This document shows, one piece after another, positions 1 through 8,359 of a DNA stretch of 64,000 nucleotides; position 1 is the first letter of the stretch, and each line of letters starts with the position of its first letter. The position numbers and the translations under genes were made by a program. Below the pieces are notes generated by a model. That model made no database searches. It was not told the origin of the DNA and was given only the letters and a program-made list of their open reading frames with translations. Location: contig JACJYP010000002.1 in assembly GCA_020636045.1 (NCBI GenBank), positions 421,501-485,500 of the forward strand, given 5' to 3'. The stretch is from Lewinellaceae bacterium (GTDB lineage Bacteria; Bacteroidota; Bacteroidia; Chitinophagales; Saprospiraceae).

Positions 1-1
1 A

Positions 2-691
2 TCGACCAAACTGACCCTGCTTGATTGCCGCCGCGACAACAACGATAATTCGTTTTATTACCAGGAAGTGGTACCCAAAAAACGCATCGTGCTGCACTTT
101 ACTGCCGGCTATCTCAAGGGCGATATCGCAACCCTTACCACACCCTATTATCATGTATCAGTGCCGTTTGTCGTGGCCCGCTCAGGCGACATCTACAATC
201 CCTGGGCTTCCAAATACTGGTCGTATCACCTCGGCAACACTGCGATCGGCGGGAACACGGAGATGAGCAGCAGCAGCATTGCCATTGAAATTTCGAACAT
301 CGGCTTCCTGATCAAGGATGGCAAGAATTTTCACACGATCTACAGCAACGACGATATCTACTGCGAACAGGGAGAAACGGGTTACTACACCGAGGTCGCC
401 GCTTACCGCGGGCAAAAATATTATGCGACCTTCACCAACGCGCAGTACCGCTCGCTGATATTGCTGCTTCGATACCTTACAGCCCGCTATAACATACCGC
501 GCGTTTTTCTGTCGCCCGACAAAATTTTCGAACCATTTGCCTCTGCTGAAGAAGCCGCCAATTTTTCAGGCATTTGCTCTCATGTCAATTTCCGGCCTAC
601 CGGCAAATGGGATATCGGGCCTGCCTTCAACTGGAAAAAACTGATGTTTGGCGTCTGGAAACCGGTCGCCGGCGCGAATCCGGTTGGCTAA
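2..691 (+). CDS. N-acetylmuramoyl-L-alanine amidase, 5'-truncated
   Basis: The reading frame is open from base 2, so the true start lies before the window; the first ATG inside it (68) is probably internal. The protein matches the Amidase_2/PGRP fold: a first zinc-ligand His in KRIVLHFTAG (codon 95-97), then a YHVSVPFVVARSGDIY strand, SIAIEISNIG, and a second ligand block SHVNFRPTGKWDIGPAF with His and Asp. This family cleaves the lactyl-amide bond between MurNAc and the stem peptide. The gene converges on, and overlaps by 4 bp, the muramidase gene on the other strand, so it sits at the edge of a peptidoglycan-recycling cluster. No signal peptide can be judged because the N-terminus is missing. 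Confidence 0.8.
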   Translation, partial: STKLTLLDCRRDNNDNSFYYQEVVPKKRIVLHFTAGYLKGDIATLTTPYYHVSVPFVVARSGDIYNPWASKYWSYHLGNTAIGGNTEMSSSSIAIEISNIGFLIKDGKNFHTIYSNDDIYCEQGETGYYTEVAAYRGQKYYATFTNAQYRSLILLLRYLTARYNIPRVFLSPDKIFEPFASAEEAANFSGICSHVNFRPTGKWDIGPAFNWKKLMFGVWKPVAGANPVG

Positions 692-1866
692 GCGTAGAGC
701 AGTACGCTTTCCCGTTGTGCCATGAAATCATCCATACCTTCCTTTTCCATCGCGATCAGGGAAGGCCAGTCGCCGCTTTGCGTTACCCAGCGGCGCAGGC
801 GGTCCGTACCGTTCAGGATATCGATCGGCAAAATGGTCTCTTCATATTCGAAAGGCGGTTGCCGCCATTCGAAATCACTCCTCATTACTTCATATAAGGC
901 GCGCAGCAAAAATTGTCCGGTATGCCAGGGTTTGAAGCGCTGCCGGTCCGTGACATGCAACTGAAAACCGCCGCAGGTATGGCCGGCGTGTTTATCGAAC
1001 GTCGGCTGAAAGTACAAGGGGCGCAGGGCAAACCCTTCGAGCGGGACATCTTTAAAAACATCCGTTATCTGCGAAAAACAGGCGTGCGGGCGCAGAGCCG
1101 GGTGGCCGAATAATTCGAAAGGCCGGGTGCTGCCGCGCCCTTCCGAGAGGTTGGTGCCTTCCAGGACCACCGTGCCGGGAAATACGAGCGCCGTATCCAG
1201 ATGCGGCATGTTGGGAGAAGGGAAGGCCCAGGGAAGCCCCGTTTCGCCGAAGTACATGGCGCGTTGCCAGCCTTCCATCTCCACGACTTTCAACGGGCAC
1301 GATATACCCCAATGTTCGTTCGCCATGCGGGCGATCTCGCCGATCGTCATGCCGTGCCGCATCGGCATGGGGTGCCTGCCGATGAAAGAAGCGAAATCCA
1401 TATCCAGCACCGCGCCTTCTACCTCGATGCCGCCGATGGGGTTGGGCCTGTCCAACACGATGACCTCGATATCGCGGCGCCCGCAGGCTTCCATCATGAG
1501 AGTCATGGTGTACATGAACGTATAGGCCCGGCAGCCTGCGTCCTGCAGATCGACGATCACATGTTCGATGCCGTCGAGCATTTCGTCAGTAGGTGCTCTT
1601 GTTTCGGAGTACAGGCTGAAAACGGGTATTTTGAAATGCGGATGAACAAAATGATCCGACTCGATCATGTTATCCTGCGCATCGGAAAACAGGCCGTGTT
1701 GCGGAGAAAATACTGCCGCCAGCCGGGGCCCGAATAATTCCTGCACCACCGCCAGCCCTTCCCGGCAGCGGCTGTCTATCGAAGCATTGTGGCAGAGGTA
1801 TGCAACACGGCCTTTGATGCGCGTTTCCCGGCCGGCAAGGCGGTCGAGGCCGGTGCGTACATTCAT
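688..1866 (-). CDS. namZ: NamZ-type exo-beta-N-acetylmuramidase (DUF1343)
   Basis: 392 aa, the usual size of the DUF1343/YbbC family, whose characterised members (NamZ) release MurNAc from the non-reducing end of peptidoglycan fragments. Recognisable blocks are FSPQHGLFSDAQDN, FSLYSETRAPTDEML, VIVDLQDAGCRAYTFMYTM, VLDRPNPIGG, and LPWAFPSPNMPHLDTALVFPGT followed by EGTNLSEGRGSTRPFE. The N-terminus (MNVRTGLDRLAG) shows no signal peptide, unlike secreted family members, so hydrolysis may be cytoplasmic. The start overlaps the end of murQ by 4 bp (ATGA), so the two are translationally coupled. Substrate choice is inferred from the family and the MurQ neighbour. Confidence 0.88.
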   Translation of the reverse strand: MNVRTGLDRLAGRETRIKGRVAYLCHNASIDSRCREGLAVVQELFGPRLAAVFSPQHGLFSDAQDNMIESDHFVHPHFKIPVFSLYSETRAPTDEMLDGIEHVIVDLQDAGCRAYTFMYTMTLMMEACGRRDIEVIVLDRPNPIGGIEVEGAVLDMDFASFIGRHPMPMRHGMTIGEIARMANEHWGISCPLKVVEMEGWQRAMYFGETGLPWAFPSPNMPHLDTALVFPGTVVLEGTNLSEGRGSTRPFELFGHPALRPHACFSQITDVFKDVPLEGFALRPLYFQPTFDKHAGHTCGGFQLHVTDRQRFKPWHTGQFLLRALYEVMRSDFEWRQPPFEYEETILPIDILNGTDRLRRWVTQSGDWPSLIAMEKEGMDDFMAQRESVLLYA

Positions 1867-2684
1867 AGAGAGTGTTTTTCCTTTTTGGCGGCCTCCATTG
1901 CTTTGCGCACATTGCCGTGCCGCATCAGCAGCGCATGTGCGTCTTCATAGGAGATGTCGAGCGCGTTTTTCAGGATCTTGGTGCCCCGGTCCACCAGTTT
2001 CCGGTTGCTGAGTTGCATATCCACCATTTTATTGTCGAGCACCCTGCCCATGCCGATCATGACGGAGGTGCTGATCATGTTGAGCACCAGTTTTTGCGCG
2101 GTGCCGGCTTTCATGCGCGTGCTGCCGGTCACGAACTCGGGTCCTACCACCACTTCAATAGGAAAATCGGCATGTTCGCTGACGGGCGCTTCGGGATTGC
2201 AGGTAATGCAGGCCGTCAGAATACCGTGATCGCGGCAGGCTTTCAATCCGTGCACGACGTATGGCGTAGTGCCGGAAGCGGCGATGCCGATCACGATGTC
2301 ATGTTTGTTGACAAAATGTTGCTGCAGGTCCCCCCAGGCTTGTGTCGTGCTGTCTTCGGCAAATTCCACGGCTTTTCGTATTGCCTGGTCGCCGCCTGCG
2401 ATCAGCCCGATCACCCAGTCGTCGGGCACGCCGTAGGTAGGCGGACATTCCGACGCGTCGAGGATGCCCAGGCGCCCGCTTGTGCCGGCGCCGATGTAGA
2501 ACAGGCGGCCTCCCTCTTTCATCTTTTCCACGATCGCCCTGACCAGCGCGGCGATAGCGGGGATCGCTTTCCCGACGGCAGCCGGCACGGTCGTGTCTTC
2601 CGCGTTGATGTTTGCCAGGATCGTTTCCACAGACATTTTTTCCAAATGGCGGTAGGGAGATGCTTGTTCGGTTATCGCTTGCAT
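1863..2684 (-). CDS. murQ: N-acetylmuramic acid 6-phosphate etherase
   Basis: 273 aa SIS-domain protein close to the normal MurQ length. It converts MurNAc-6-phosphate to GlcNAc-6-phosphate plus D-lactate. Diagnostic segments are GGRLFYIGAGTSGRLGILDA, SECPPTYGVP, IGIAASGTTPYVVHGLKACR and the VTGSTRMKAGTAQKLVLNM block with the catalytic-loop residues. It is the middle gene of a leftward operon (regulator, murQ, namZ), 9 bp after the DeoR-type gene and overlapping namZ by 4 bp. Pairing an exo-muramidase with MurQ gives two of the three steps of MurNAc catabolism; the sugar kinase or PTS that makes MurNAc-6-P is not in the window. Confidence 0.95.
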   Translation of the reverse strand: MQAITEQASPYRHLEKMSVETILANINAEDTTVPAAVGKAIPAIAALVRAIVEKMKEGGRLFYIGAGTSGRLGILDASECPPTYGVPDDWVIGLIAGGDQAIRKAVEFAEDSTTQAWGDLQQHFVNKHDIVIGIAASGTTPYVVHGLKACRDHGILTACITCNPEAPVSEHADFPIEVVVGPEFVTGSTRMKAGTAQKLVLNMISTSVMIGMGRVLDNKMVDMQLSNRKLVDRGTKILKNALDISYEDAHALLMRHGNVRKAMEAAKKEKHSL

Positions 2685-2693
2685 ATCAATTCA

Positions 2694-3443
2694 TTAGAAC
2701 AGATGAAGACCGTTGACCTGATAAGGTTTTAGCAAAGGATTATGGGGCTCCAGTTCGGTGAGCAGGTAATCGAGTTGCGCGAGGCTGCACACCTTCATTT
2801 TTTGTGCGCTGTTCAGTTTTTCCGAGATCGCGAGCGCCGCTACCTTTTTCGATACCGACACCATCATTTGTTTGACCTCCACAACGTCCCAGTCACTGTC
2901 CGTCACGCCGGCCTCGGGGTCGATACTGTTGGCCCCCAGCAGGCAAAGATCGGGGCGCAGGTCCGCCAGTTTGCGGATGACTTCGCCGCCGGTACTGATC
3001 TGCGCACTGCTGGAAATGCGCCCGCCGATAAAAATAGTATCGCTCGAAGGGTGCTCCGCCAGTTGTAATGCAGTAGGCAGGCTGACCGTGCAAAACGTGG
3101 CCTTTAGTTCGGGCGGAAGAATACGCGCCACTTCCAGGTTGGTGGTGCCCCCGCTGATCAGAACGAGCATGCCGTCGCGCAGCAAAGAAATGGCTTTTTG
3201 CGCGATGGTGGTTTTTTCCTGGTAAGCGTAAATCTGATTTTCCTTGTATGAATAAATGTGGAACGATCTGGAAATGGCGCCGCCGCGCACTTTTACAAGC
3301 AAGTCCTGGTCCGCCAGTTCCTGAAGATCTCTCCTCACCGTATCCTCCGACACACCGAGTTGTTCGCTCAGGTCGCCGTGCGAGACTTTGTTGTGAATAT
3401 TAACCTCTCTCAGGATCAGGGCCTGGCGTTCCTTTTTTAGCAT
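2694..3443 (-). CDS. DeoR-family transcriptional regulator
   Basis: 249 aa with the standard DeoR layout: an N-terminal winged helix (about residues 1-57, LSEQLGVSEDTVRRDLQEL, then VKVRGGAI) and a C-terminal DeoRC sugar-phosphate-sensing domain (ISGGTTNLEVARILP, TVSLPTALQLA, FIGGRISSSAQISTGG, DLCLLGANSIDPEAGVTDSD). Such regulators usually respond to phosphorylated sugars. It is first in the leftward operon with murQ and namZ and divergent from susC, so the likely effector is MurNAc-6-P or GlcNAc-6-P (inference from position). It could control both divergent units from the 302-bp gap. Confidence 0.9.
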   Translation of the reverse strand: MLKKERQALILREVNIHNKVSHGDLSEQLGVSEDTVRRDLQELADQDLLVKVRGGAISRSFHIYSYKENQIYAYQEKTTIAQKAISLLRDGMLVLISGGTTNLEVARILPPELKATFCTVSLPTALQLAEHPSSDTIFIGGRISSSAQISTGGEVIRKLADLRPDLCLLGANSIDPEAGVTDSDWDVVEVKQMMVSVSKKVAALAISEKLNSAQKMKVCSLAQLDYLLTELEPHNPLLKPYQVNGLHLF

Positions 3444-3745
3444 GGCTTCATTCGGGTAAAACGTTTTCAGAACAAAATTGCAAAAAATTGCGACGAATCT
3501 GGCAACAGTTTGAAGAAAAATCCCGATCTATGCGTATAAGTTTTATAAATACCGCAAAAACTGCAACTTTATCAAGGCTTTAAGTAAAGCCTCCTTGCCC
3601 CGACCCATCCTGAGCACGCTGATTTTGCCCCAACAAATATCCGGCATTAAATCCTGTCCTTAAGCGCTGTTTCCCGCTATAGCCCTGACACCTTAATCCC
3701 CACACATCTATCTGGCAATAACTTTTCAAATAAAATCAGAAGCCC
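3444..3745. other. Divergent intergenic region between deoR-type gene and susC
   Basis: This 302-bp gap must hold the promoters of both the leftward murQ operon and the rightward susCD pair. It is more AT-rich at the deoR side (3470-3570). I found no exact TAnnTTTG; the nearest to susC is TAACTTTT at 3719-3726. No clear operator palindrome was recognised. Confidence 0.4.
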
Positions 3746-6700
3746 ATGTCTCGTATTTACACACACAAAAGGCTGCAAGCGCTGCTATGGCTGCTTGCCC
3801 TGCCTGCCCTAACCTTTGCACAAAAGGTGAATTTCAGAATCCAGGGTACTGTGACGGCTAACAACGGCGATCCGCTGGTCGGCGTTACGGTCCGGATGCC
3901 TGCCCTGAAAACCGGCACCAGTACCGGTACAGACGGTTCCTATACCATGACCGGCTCCGCCGATCCCGGCGATTACGATCTTGTATTCAGTTATGTCGGT
4001 TATGCCAATGTGCGCGAGCGTGTCACTGTCGGCACCGGAACGCCCTCGCTTTCGGTCAATGCAACCATGGGGGAAGACATCCTGCGCATGGATGAGATGG
4101 TCGTAGTGGGTTCTTCCGTGACCTCGCAACGCAAACAACTCGGCAACGCCATCAACTCAATCGGGGCCGACAAACTCGTTTCCGCCAACCCGCAAGGCGT
4201 CACGAATGCCCTGCAGGGCAAACTTCCCGGCGCCCTTATTTCGCAAAACTCCGGCGACCCGGCGGGCGGCTTCAGCATTCGCCTTCGCGGCGCCAGCACC
4301 CTGCTCGGTTCGTCCGAACCGCTGTACGTCATCGACGGGGTAGTGGTCAGCAACAGCACTGCCAACGTGACCAACATCAACGTAGACGGCGGCGCAGCCC
4401 GGCCCGGTACCAACCGCCTTGCCGACATCAACCCGAACGACATCGAGCGCATCGAGGTGATCAACGGCGCGGCGGCAGCGGCGATCTACGGTTCGCGGGC
4501 TTCCAACGGCGTGGTGCTCATCACGACCAAAAGCGGTAGCGCCGGCAAGCCGAGGTTTTCCTACAGCACCGGCTTCAATGTGAATCAAATCCGCAAAAAA
4601 GTGTACGTGAATCTGCGCGGCGAGCAATTCGGCAGCGCCACACAACGCCTGTACCCCATTGCCGGCACCAACCCGGTGACCGGCGCGCTTACGGTAGGCT
4701 CCAATTTCTCTACCGACAAGGTAAACGTGACCCGCTACGATTACCAGGATGAAATTTTCGATACCGGCTACGGCACCGACCAGCATTTGTCCGTTTCGGG
4801 TGGCAATGAGCGCTCCAACTACTACGCTGCGATCTCTTATACGAACAACCAGGGCATCGTCAAAAACACCGACTTCCGGCGTTATGGCGCCCGGTTCCGC
4901 TTCAACCAGACCGTGAACAGCTGGGCCAGTTTCTCTATCGGCCTCAACTACAATAACTCATTTTCCAACGAACGGCCCGACGGCAACGTCTTCTGGAGCC
5001 CGGTGAACGCGTTCAACATCACCAACAACATCTGGGATATCACCCAGCGCGATGCTCTCGGCAACCTGCAGGCTGTGGAACCCACCCGCGTGAACCCCCT
5101 GAGTGTGATCGAGGATTTCAAGATCACGCAGGAAGTGAACCGCGCCATCACGGATTTCCAGATGAAATTCTTCCCGTTCAAGGGTTTTTCCATCGATTAT
5201 CTGGTGGGCATCGACGCCTACGGGCAAGAGGGGAACATCTTTATACCGCCGTACCCGTACGCGGGTGTTAACCCCACCTATTTCAACGACGGCTACGCTT
5301 CGGCAGCCAACAGCAACGTATTTCTGATCAATAACGACATTAACGCCGCATACGAAACCAGTCTGAGCGACGACATCACGTCGACGACCCGTATCGGCTA
5401 TAGCAATCAATTCTCGAAGGACGCCTATGCCGTGGCACAGGGGCGCGGCATGGCTCCTTTTGTACAAACGGTGAACGGCGCCAGTACGATCCTCACACCT
5501 ACCGCCAATACGGCCCGGGTGCGCATTTGGGGTTATTACCTGCAGGAGACATTCGGCTTCAAAGACCGCCTGTTCCTGACCGGCGCCGTGCGTATCGACG
5601 GTGCGAGCACCTTCGGCGAAGACAACCGCAATGTGCTTTACCCGAAAGTGAGCGCAAGTTACCTGCTTTCCAACGAGCCGTTCTGGAAATCGGGCAATCT
5701 GGGCAATGTGATCAGCACCCTGAAACTGCGCGCCTCCTGGGGCCAGTCGGGTAACCTGACCGCGATCGGCGCCTACGATCGCTTTTCCACCTACCTCACG
5801 GGTAACCTTGCAGGAAGCGTGGCCATCAACCAGAGCAATACGCTTTCGAACCCCGACGTGAAGCCGGAACGCGAAACTGAACTCGAGTTCGGCGCGGATA
5901 TTTCACTGCTGAAAGATCGCTTGGGCCTGATCTTTACCTGGTACAGCCAGGACATCGAAGACCTGCTCGTGAGCCGCTCGCTGGCAGCCTCGCAGGGTGG
6001 TCGCGCGATCACCAACAACGTGGGCACGCTTGAAAACAAGGGCCTCGAACTTTCACTGTACGGCACTCCCGTGCGCACGCGCAATTTCTCCTGGGATTTC
6101 GGGATCAACTTCGCTCGCAACCGCAACAAGATCACCAATCTGGGTCAGGCGCTTACCGCCGTGCCCAATGTGACAGGTGCGCCGATCTTTTTGGTAGACG
6201 GCCAACCGCTAGGCGTGTTCTATGGCACCTACATCGCAACAGATGCCAACGGCAATCCGCTGCTCACATCCGAAGGATTCCTGCAGCAGGAAAGAGGCGA
6301 TGCCGATACCGGCCAGCCCATGCGTGATGCGAACGGACAGCCAACCGGCACCATCCTGCAAAAAGTGATCGGCGATCCGAATCCCGACTATATGATCGGC
6401 GCCAGCACTACGCTGAACTTCAGGCGCTGGTCACTGACGGCTGTGATCGAAAGTGTGCAGGGACAGGATGTTTTCGACGCCGACAAACGTACCCGCCAGG
6501 GGGTAGGCATCGGAGAATACGCCGAACAGGAACTTTCAGGAGAACTGCCGCGTGGCTGGATATGGGCGATCTACCCGATCCTGGAATGGCGCATGGAAGA
6601 CGGTTCTTACACCAAATTGCGCGAGGTGACGCTGAGTTATACTTTCCCGAAGATCGGCAATGCGCTGGAAAATACTACCATTGCTGTAGGCGGGCGCAAT

Positions 6701-6838
6701 CTGTTCTCGATCGATAACTTTTTCAGTTACGATCCGGAAACAAATGCGGGTGGCCAGAGCAACCTGATGCGGAACGTCAATTTCGGCAACGTACCCATTC
6801 CGCGGGTTTACACGCTGACGCTGAAGACGAATTTCTGA
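3746..6838 (+). CDS. SusC/RagA-family TonB-linked outer-membrane transporter
   Basis: 1030 aa. Signal peptide about 1-25 (hydrophobic WLLALPALTFAQ), a carboxypeptidase-regulatory-like beta-sandwich at about 30-115 (VTANNGDPLVGVTVRMPALK, YVGYANVRERVTV), then the plug domain (DEMVVVGSSVTSQRK, QGKLPGALISQNSGDPAGG, LRGASTLLGSSEPLYVIDG, IERIEVINGAAAAAIYGSRA) and a 22-strand barrel ending in aromatic RVYTLTLKTNF. It forms the gated channel of a SusCD complex; the partner SusD gene follows 43 bp downstream. The substrate is not visible from sequence. Because the divergent operon handles MurNAc, peptidoglycan fragments are a reasonable guess but not shown. Confidence 0.95.
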   Translation: MSRIYTHKRLQALLWLLALPALTFAQKVNFRIQGTVTANNGDPLVGVTVRMPALKTGTSTGTDGSYTMTGSADPGDYDLVFSYVGYANVRERVTVGTGTPSLSVNATMGEDILRMDEMVVVGSSVTSQRKQLGNAINSIGADKLVSANPQGVTNALQGKLPGALISQNSGDPAGGFSIRLRGASTLLGSSEPLYVIDGVVVSNSTANVTNINVDGGAARPGTNRLADINPNDIERIEVINGAAAAAIYGSRASNGVVLITTKSGSAGKPRFSYSTGFNVNQIRKKVYVNLRGEQFGSATQRLYPIAGTNPVTGALTVGSNFSTDKVNVTRYDYQDEIFDTGYGTDQHLSVSGGNERSNYYAAISYTNNQGIVKNTDFRRYGARFRFNQTVNSWASFSIGLNYNNSFSNERPDGNVFWSPVNAFNITNNIWDITQRDALGNLQAVEPTRVNPLSVIEDFKITQEVNRAITDFQMKFFPFKGFSIDYLVGIDAYGQEGNIFIPPYPYAGVNPTYFNDGYASAANSNVFLINNDINAAYETSLSDDITSTTRIGYSNQFSKDAYAVAQGRGMAPFVQTVNGASTILTPTANTARVRIWGYYLQETFGFKDRLFLTGAVRIDGASTFGEDNRNVLYPKVSASYLLSNEPFWKSGNLGNVISTLKLRASWGQSGNLTAIGAYDRFSTYLTGNLAGSVAINQSNTLSNPDVKPERETELEFGADISLLKDRLGLIFTWYSQDIEDLLVSRSLAASQGGRAITNNVGTLENKGLELSLYGTPVRTRNFSWDFGINFARNRNKITNLGQALTAVPNVTGAPIFLVDGQPLGVFYGTYIATDANGNPLLTSEGFLQQERGDADTGQPMRDANGQPTGTILQKVIGDPNPDYMIGASTTLNFRRWSLTAVIESVQGQDVFDADKRTRQGVGIGEYAEQELSGELPRGWIWAIYPILEWRMEDGSYTKLREVTLSYTFPKIGNALENTTIAVGGRNLFSIDNFFSYDPETNAGGQSNLMRNVNFGNVPIPRVYTLTLKTNF

Positions 6839-6881
6839 GTTTCGCACACCCTGTTTTCCATCATCACTCAAATTTGACAAC

Positions 6882-8195
6882 ATGATTTCCATCAAAAAAT
6901 ATTCATCGCTGTTATTTCTGACGCTGGGGGTGTTGCTTTTTTCCGCCTGTGAAAAAGACTTCGTCAACCCCGGCGCGGCTACGGAAGATCAGGTGCTCAA
7001 CAGCCCTGACGGTCTGGTAGGCCTCACGGTCGGTATTCAAAAGCGCTGGAGCGTGGGCCGTCAAAGCCCCGTGTACGCAACAGTTGCGGGCGCCGGCTTT
7101 TCAACCTTCGAACTCCGCCTGATCAACCCGGGTAACCTCTCGGAAAATGAGGTGTCGATCGGCAAAGACGATCTGCAAGGCTCCAATGGCATCGTTGGCA
7201 ATATCTGGGAGGAATGTCTTCTGGTGCGCAATGAAGCCGACAAGGTGCTGGACAATGCGTCCAAAGTGAACGACGCCGGCGTGCGCTCCGGCCTGATCGC
7301 CATGGCCTCTATCTTCAAGGCGCTGGCCAACGGCACCCTTGCACAGTTTTACGAGCAGGTACCCTTGCGCACAGGCGACAACGCGCAATTCAGCGCGCGC
7401 AGCGCCGCACTGGAAGATGCCGTGAGCACCCTTACAAATGCCAAATCGGTCGTGACGGCCACCGCGGTTTCTTCGGCCTTTTTGTCAAAAACGCCTGCCA
7501 GTATCGATGCTTTGAACACCATCAATGCGCTGTTGGCGCGCTACCACCTGATGCTTGGCAATTACGACGAAGCCATCGCTGCCGCCAATGCCGTCGACCC
7601 GGATTCCAAATCCACTTTTGCCTACGACGCCGTCAACACCAACCCGATCGCTTTTGTGTCGATCCTGACGAACAACGTGTATCAGCCTGTGGACCTGACG
7701 CTGGGGCTTCCAGCTGCCCTGCAGCCCGATCCCAACGACCAGCGCCTGGCGTTCTATTTCCAGGACCTGATGCCTGCCAACAACGATTTTCGTGCGGCCG
7801 GATTTTTTGACAACTCTACCAAGGCCATCCCTGTGTATGTTCCGGGTGAAATGCTGCTCATAAAAGCGGAAGCATATGCCCGAAAGAACATGCTGACCGA
7901 AGCCGTGGCCGCACTGGATGATGTGCTGACTAAACAGCCGGGCGACGATGCTTTCGGCATCGGCGCCGGTCTGGCAGGTTATGGCGGCAATATGTCGCAA
8001 GACGCCATCCTCGAGGCCATTTATACGAACCGCTGCATGGAAATGATGATGTCGGGTATGCGGCTGGAAGACAGCCGCCGCTTCAACCGCCCGGCGCCGA
8101 ACGATGCAAATGAAGAGCGCAACCGCAACTGGTATCCCTACCCGAACAGCGAACGCAACAACAACACGAACACTCCGGCCGATCCGCCGATCTGA
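6882..8195 (+). CDS. SusD/RagB-family nutrient-binding lipoprotein
   Basis: 437 aa. Lipoprotein signal with lipobox LFSAC (Cys23), placing it on the outer membrane as the lid of the SusC partner just upstream. The SusD-like helical repeats are seen in the IWEECLLVRNEADKVL region, ASIFKALANGTLAQFYEQVP, NALLARYHLMLGNYDEAIAAANAV and the C-terminal LLIKAEAYARKNMLTEAVAALDDVL and IYTNRCMEMMMSGMRLEDSRRF. Somewhat shorter than the commonest SusD proteins (about 500 aa). It ends the susCD unit, with a hairpin terminator about 40 bp after the stop. Confidence 0.93.
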   Translation: MISIKKYSSLLFLTLGVLLFSACEKDFVNPGAATEDQVLNSPDGLVGLTVGIQKRWSVGRQSPVYATVAGAGFSTFELRLINPGNLSENEVSIGKDDLQGSNGIVGNIWEECLLVRNEADKVLDNASKVNDAGVRSGLIAMASIFKALANGTLAQFYEQVPLRTGDNAQFSARSAALEDAVSTLTNAKSVVTATAVSSAFLSKTPASIDALNTINALLARYHLMLGNYDEAIAAANAVDPDSKSTFAYDAVNTNPIAFVSILTNNVYQPVDLTLGLPAALQPDPNDQRLAFYFQDLMPANNDFRAAGFFDNSTKAIPVYVPGEMLLIKAEAYARKNMLTEAVAALDDVLTKQPGDDAFGIGAGLAGYGGNMSQDAILEAIYTNRCMEMMMSGMRLEDSRRFNRPAPNDANEERNRNWYPYPNSERNNNTNTPADPPI

Positions 8196-8233
8196 TCAGA
8201 ACGTTAGAGGTTTTTAGTTATATTTCCGTATGC

Positions 8234-8280
8234 TCAGGAGGTCGCCGGCACCCGCCGCCGTACCTCCTGATGCTTTTTTA
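8234..8280 (+). terminator. Intrinsic terminator after susCD
   Basis: A 9-bp perfect stem (TCAGGAGGT at 8234-8242 with ACCTCCTGA at 8262-8270) with a GC-rich loop is followed by TGCTTTTTT. It lies 38 bp after the susD stop. Confidence 0.7.
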
Positions 8281-8298
8281 GGGACCTGTGTAACCCTG

Positions 8299-8354
8299 GT
8301 GTTTCCAATCTCTGGTTGGAGCACCCCACTCCTCCAACCAGAGATTGGAAACAC
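8299..8354. repeat. Perfect 23-bp inverted repeat with 10-nt loop
   Basis: Arms 8299-8321 and 8332-8354 are exact reverse complements around a 10-nt loop. It lies between the convergent susD and macroglobulin genes, 5 bp from the latter's stop codon, so it may serve as a bidirectional terminator. The core CTCTGGTTGG also occurs at 48014-48024 and 48072-48082, so it looks like a dispersed genomic repeat. Confidence 0.75.
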
Positions 8355-8359
8355 AAATG

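Noticed and set aside
1872..2732. 286-codon plus-strand ORF opposite murQ
   Set aside because: Antisense of a highly conserved MurQ; His/Arg-rich shadow composition.
3444..3745. Riboswitch between deoR-type gene and susC
   Set aside because: No conserved riboswitch core or strong stem was visible in either direction.
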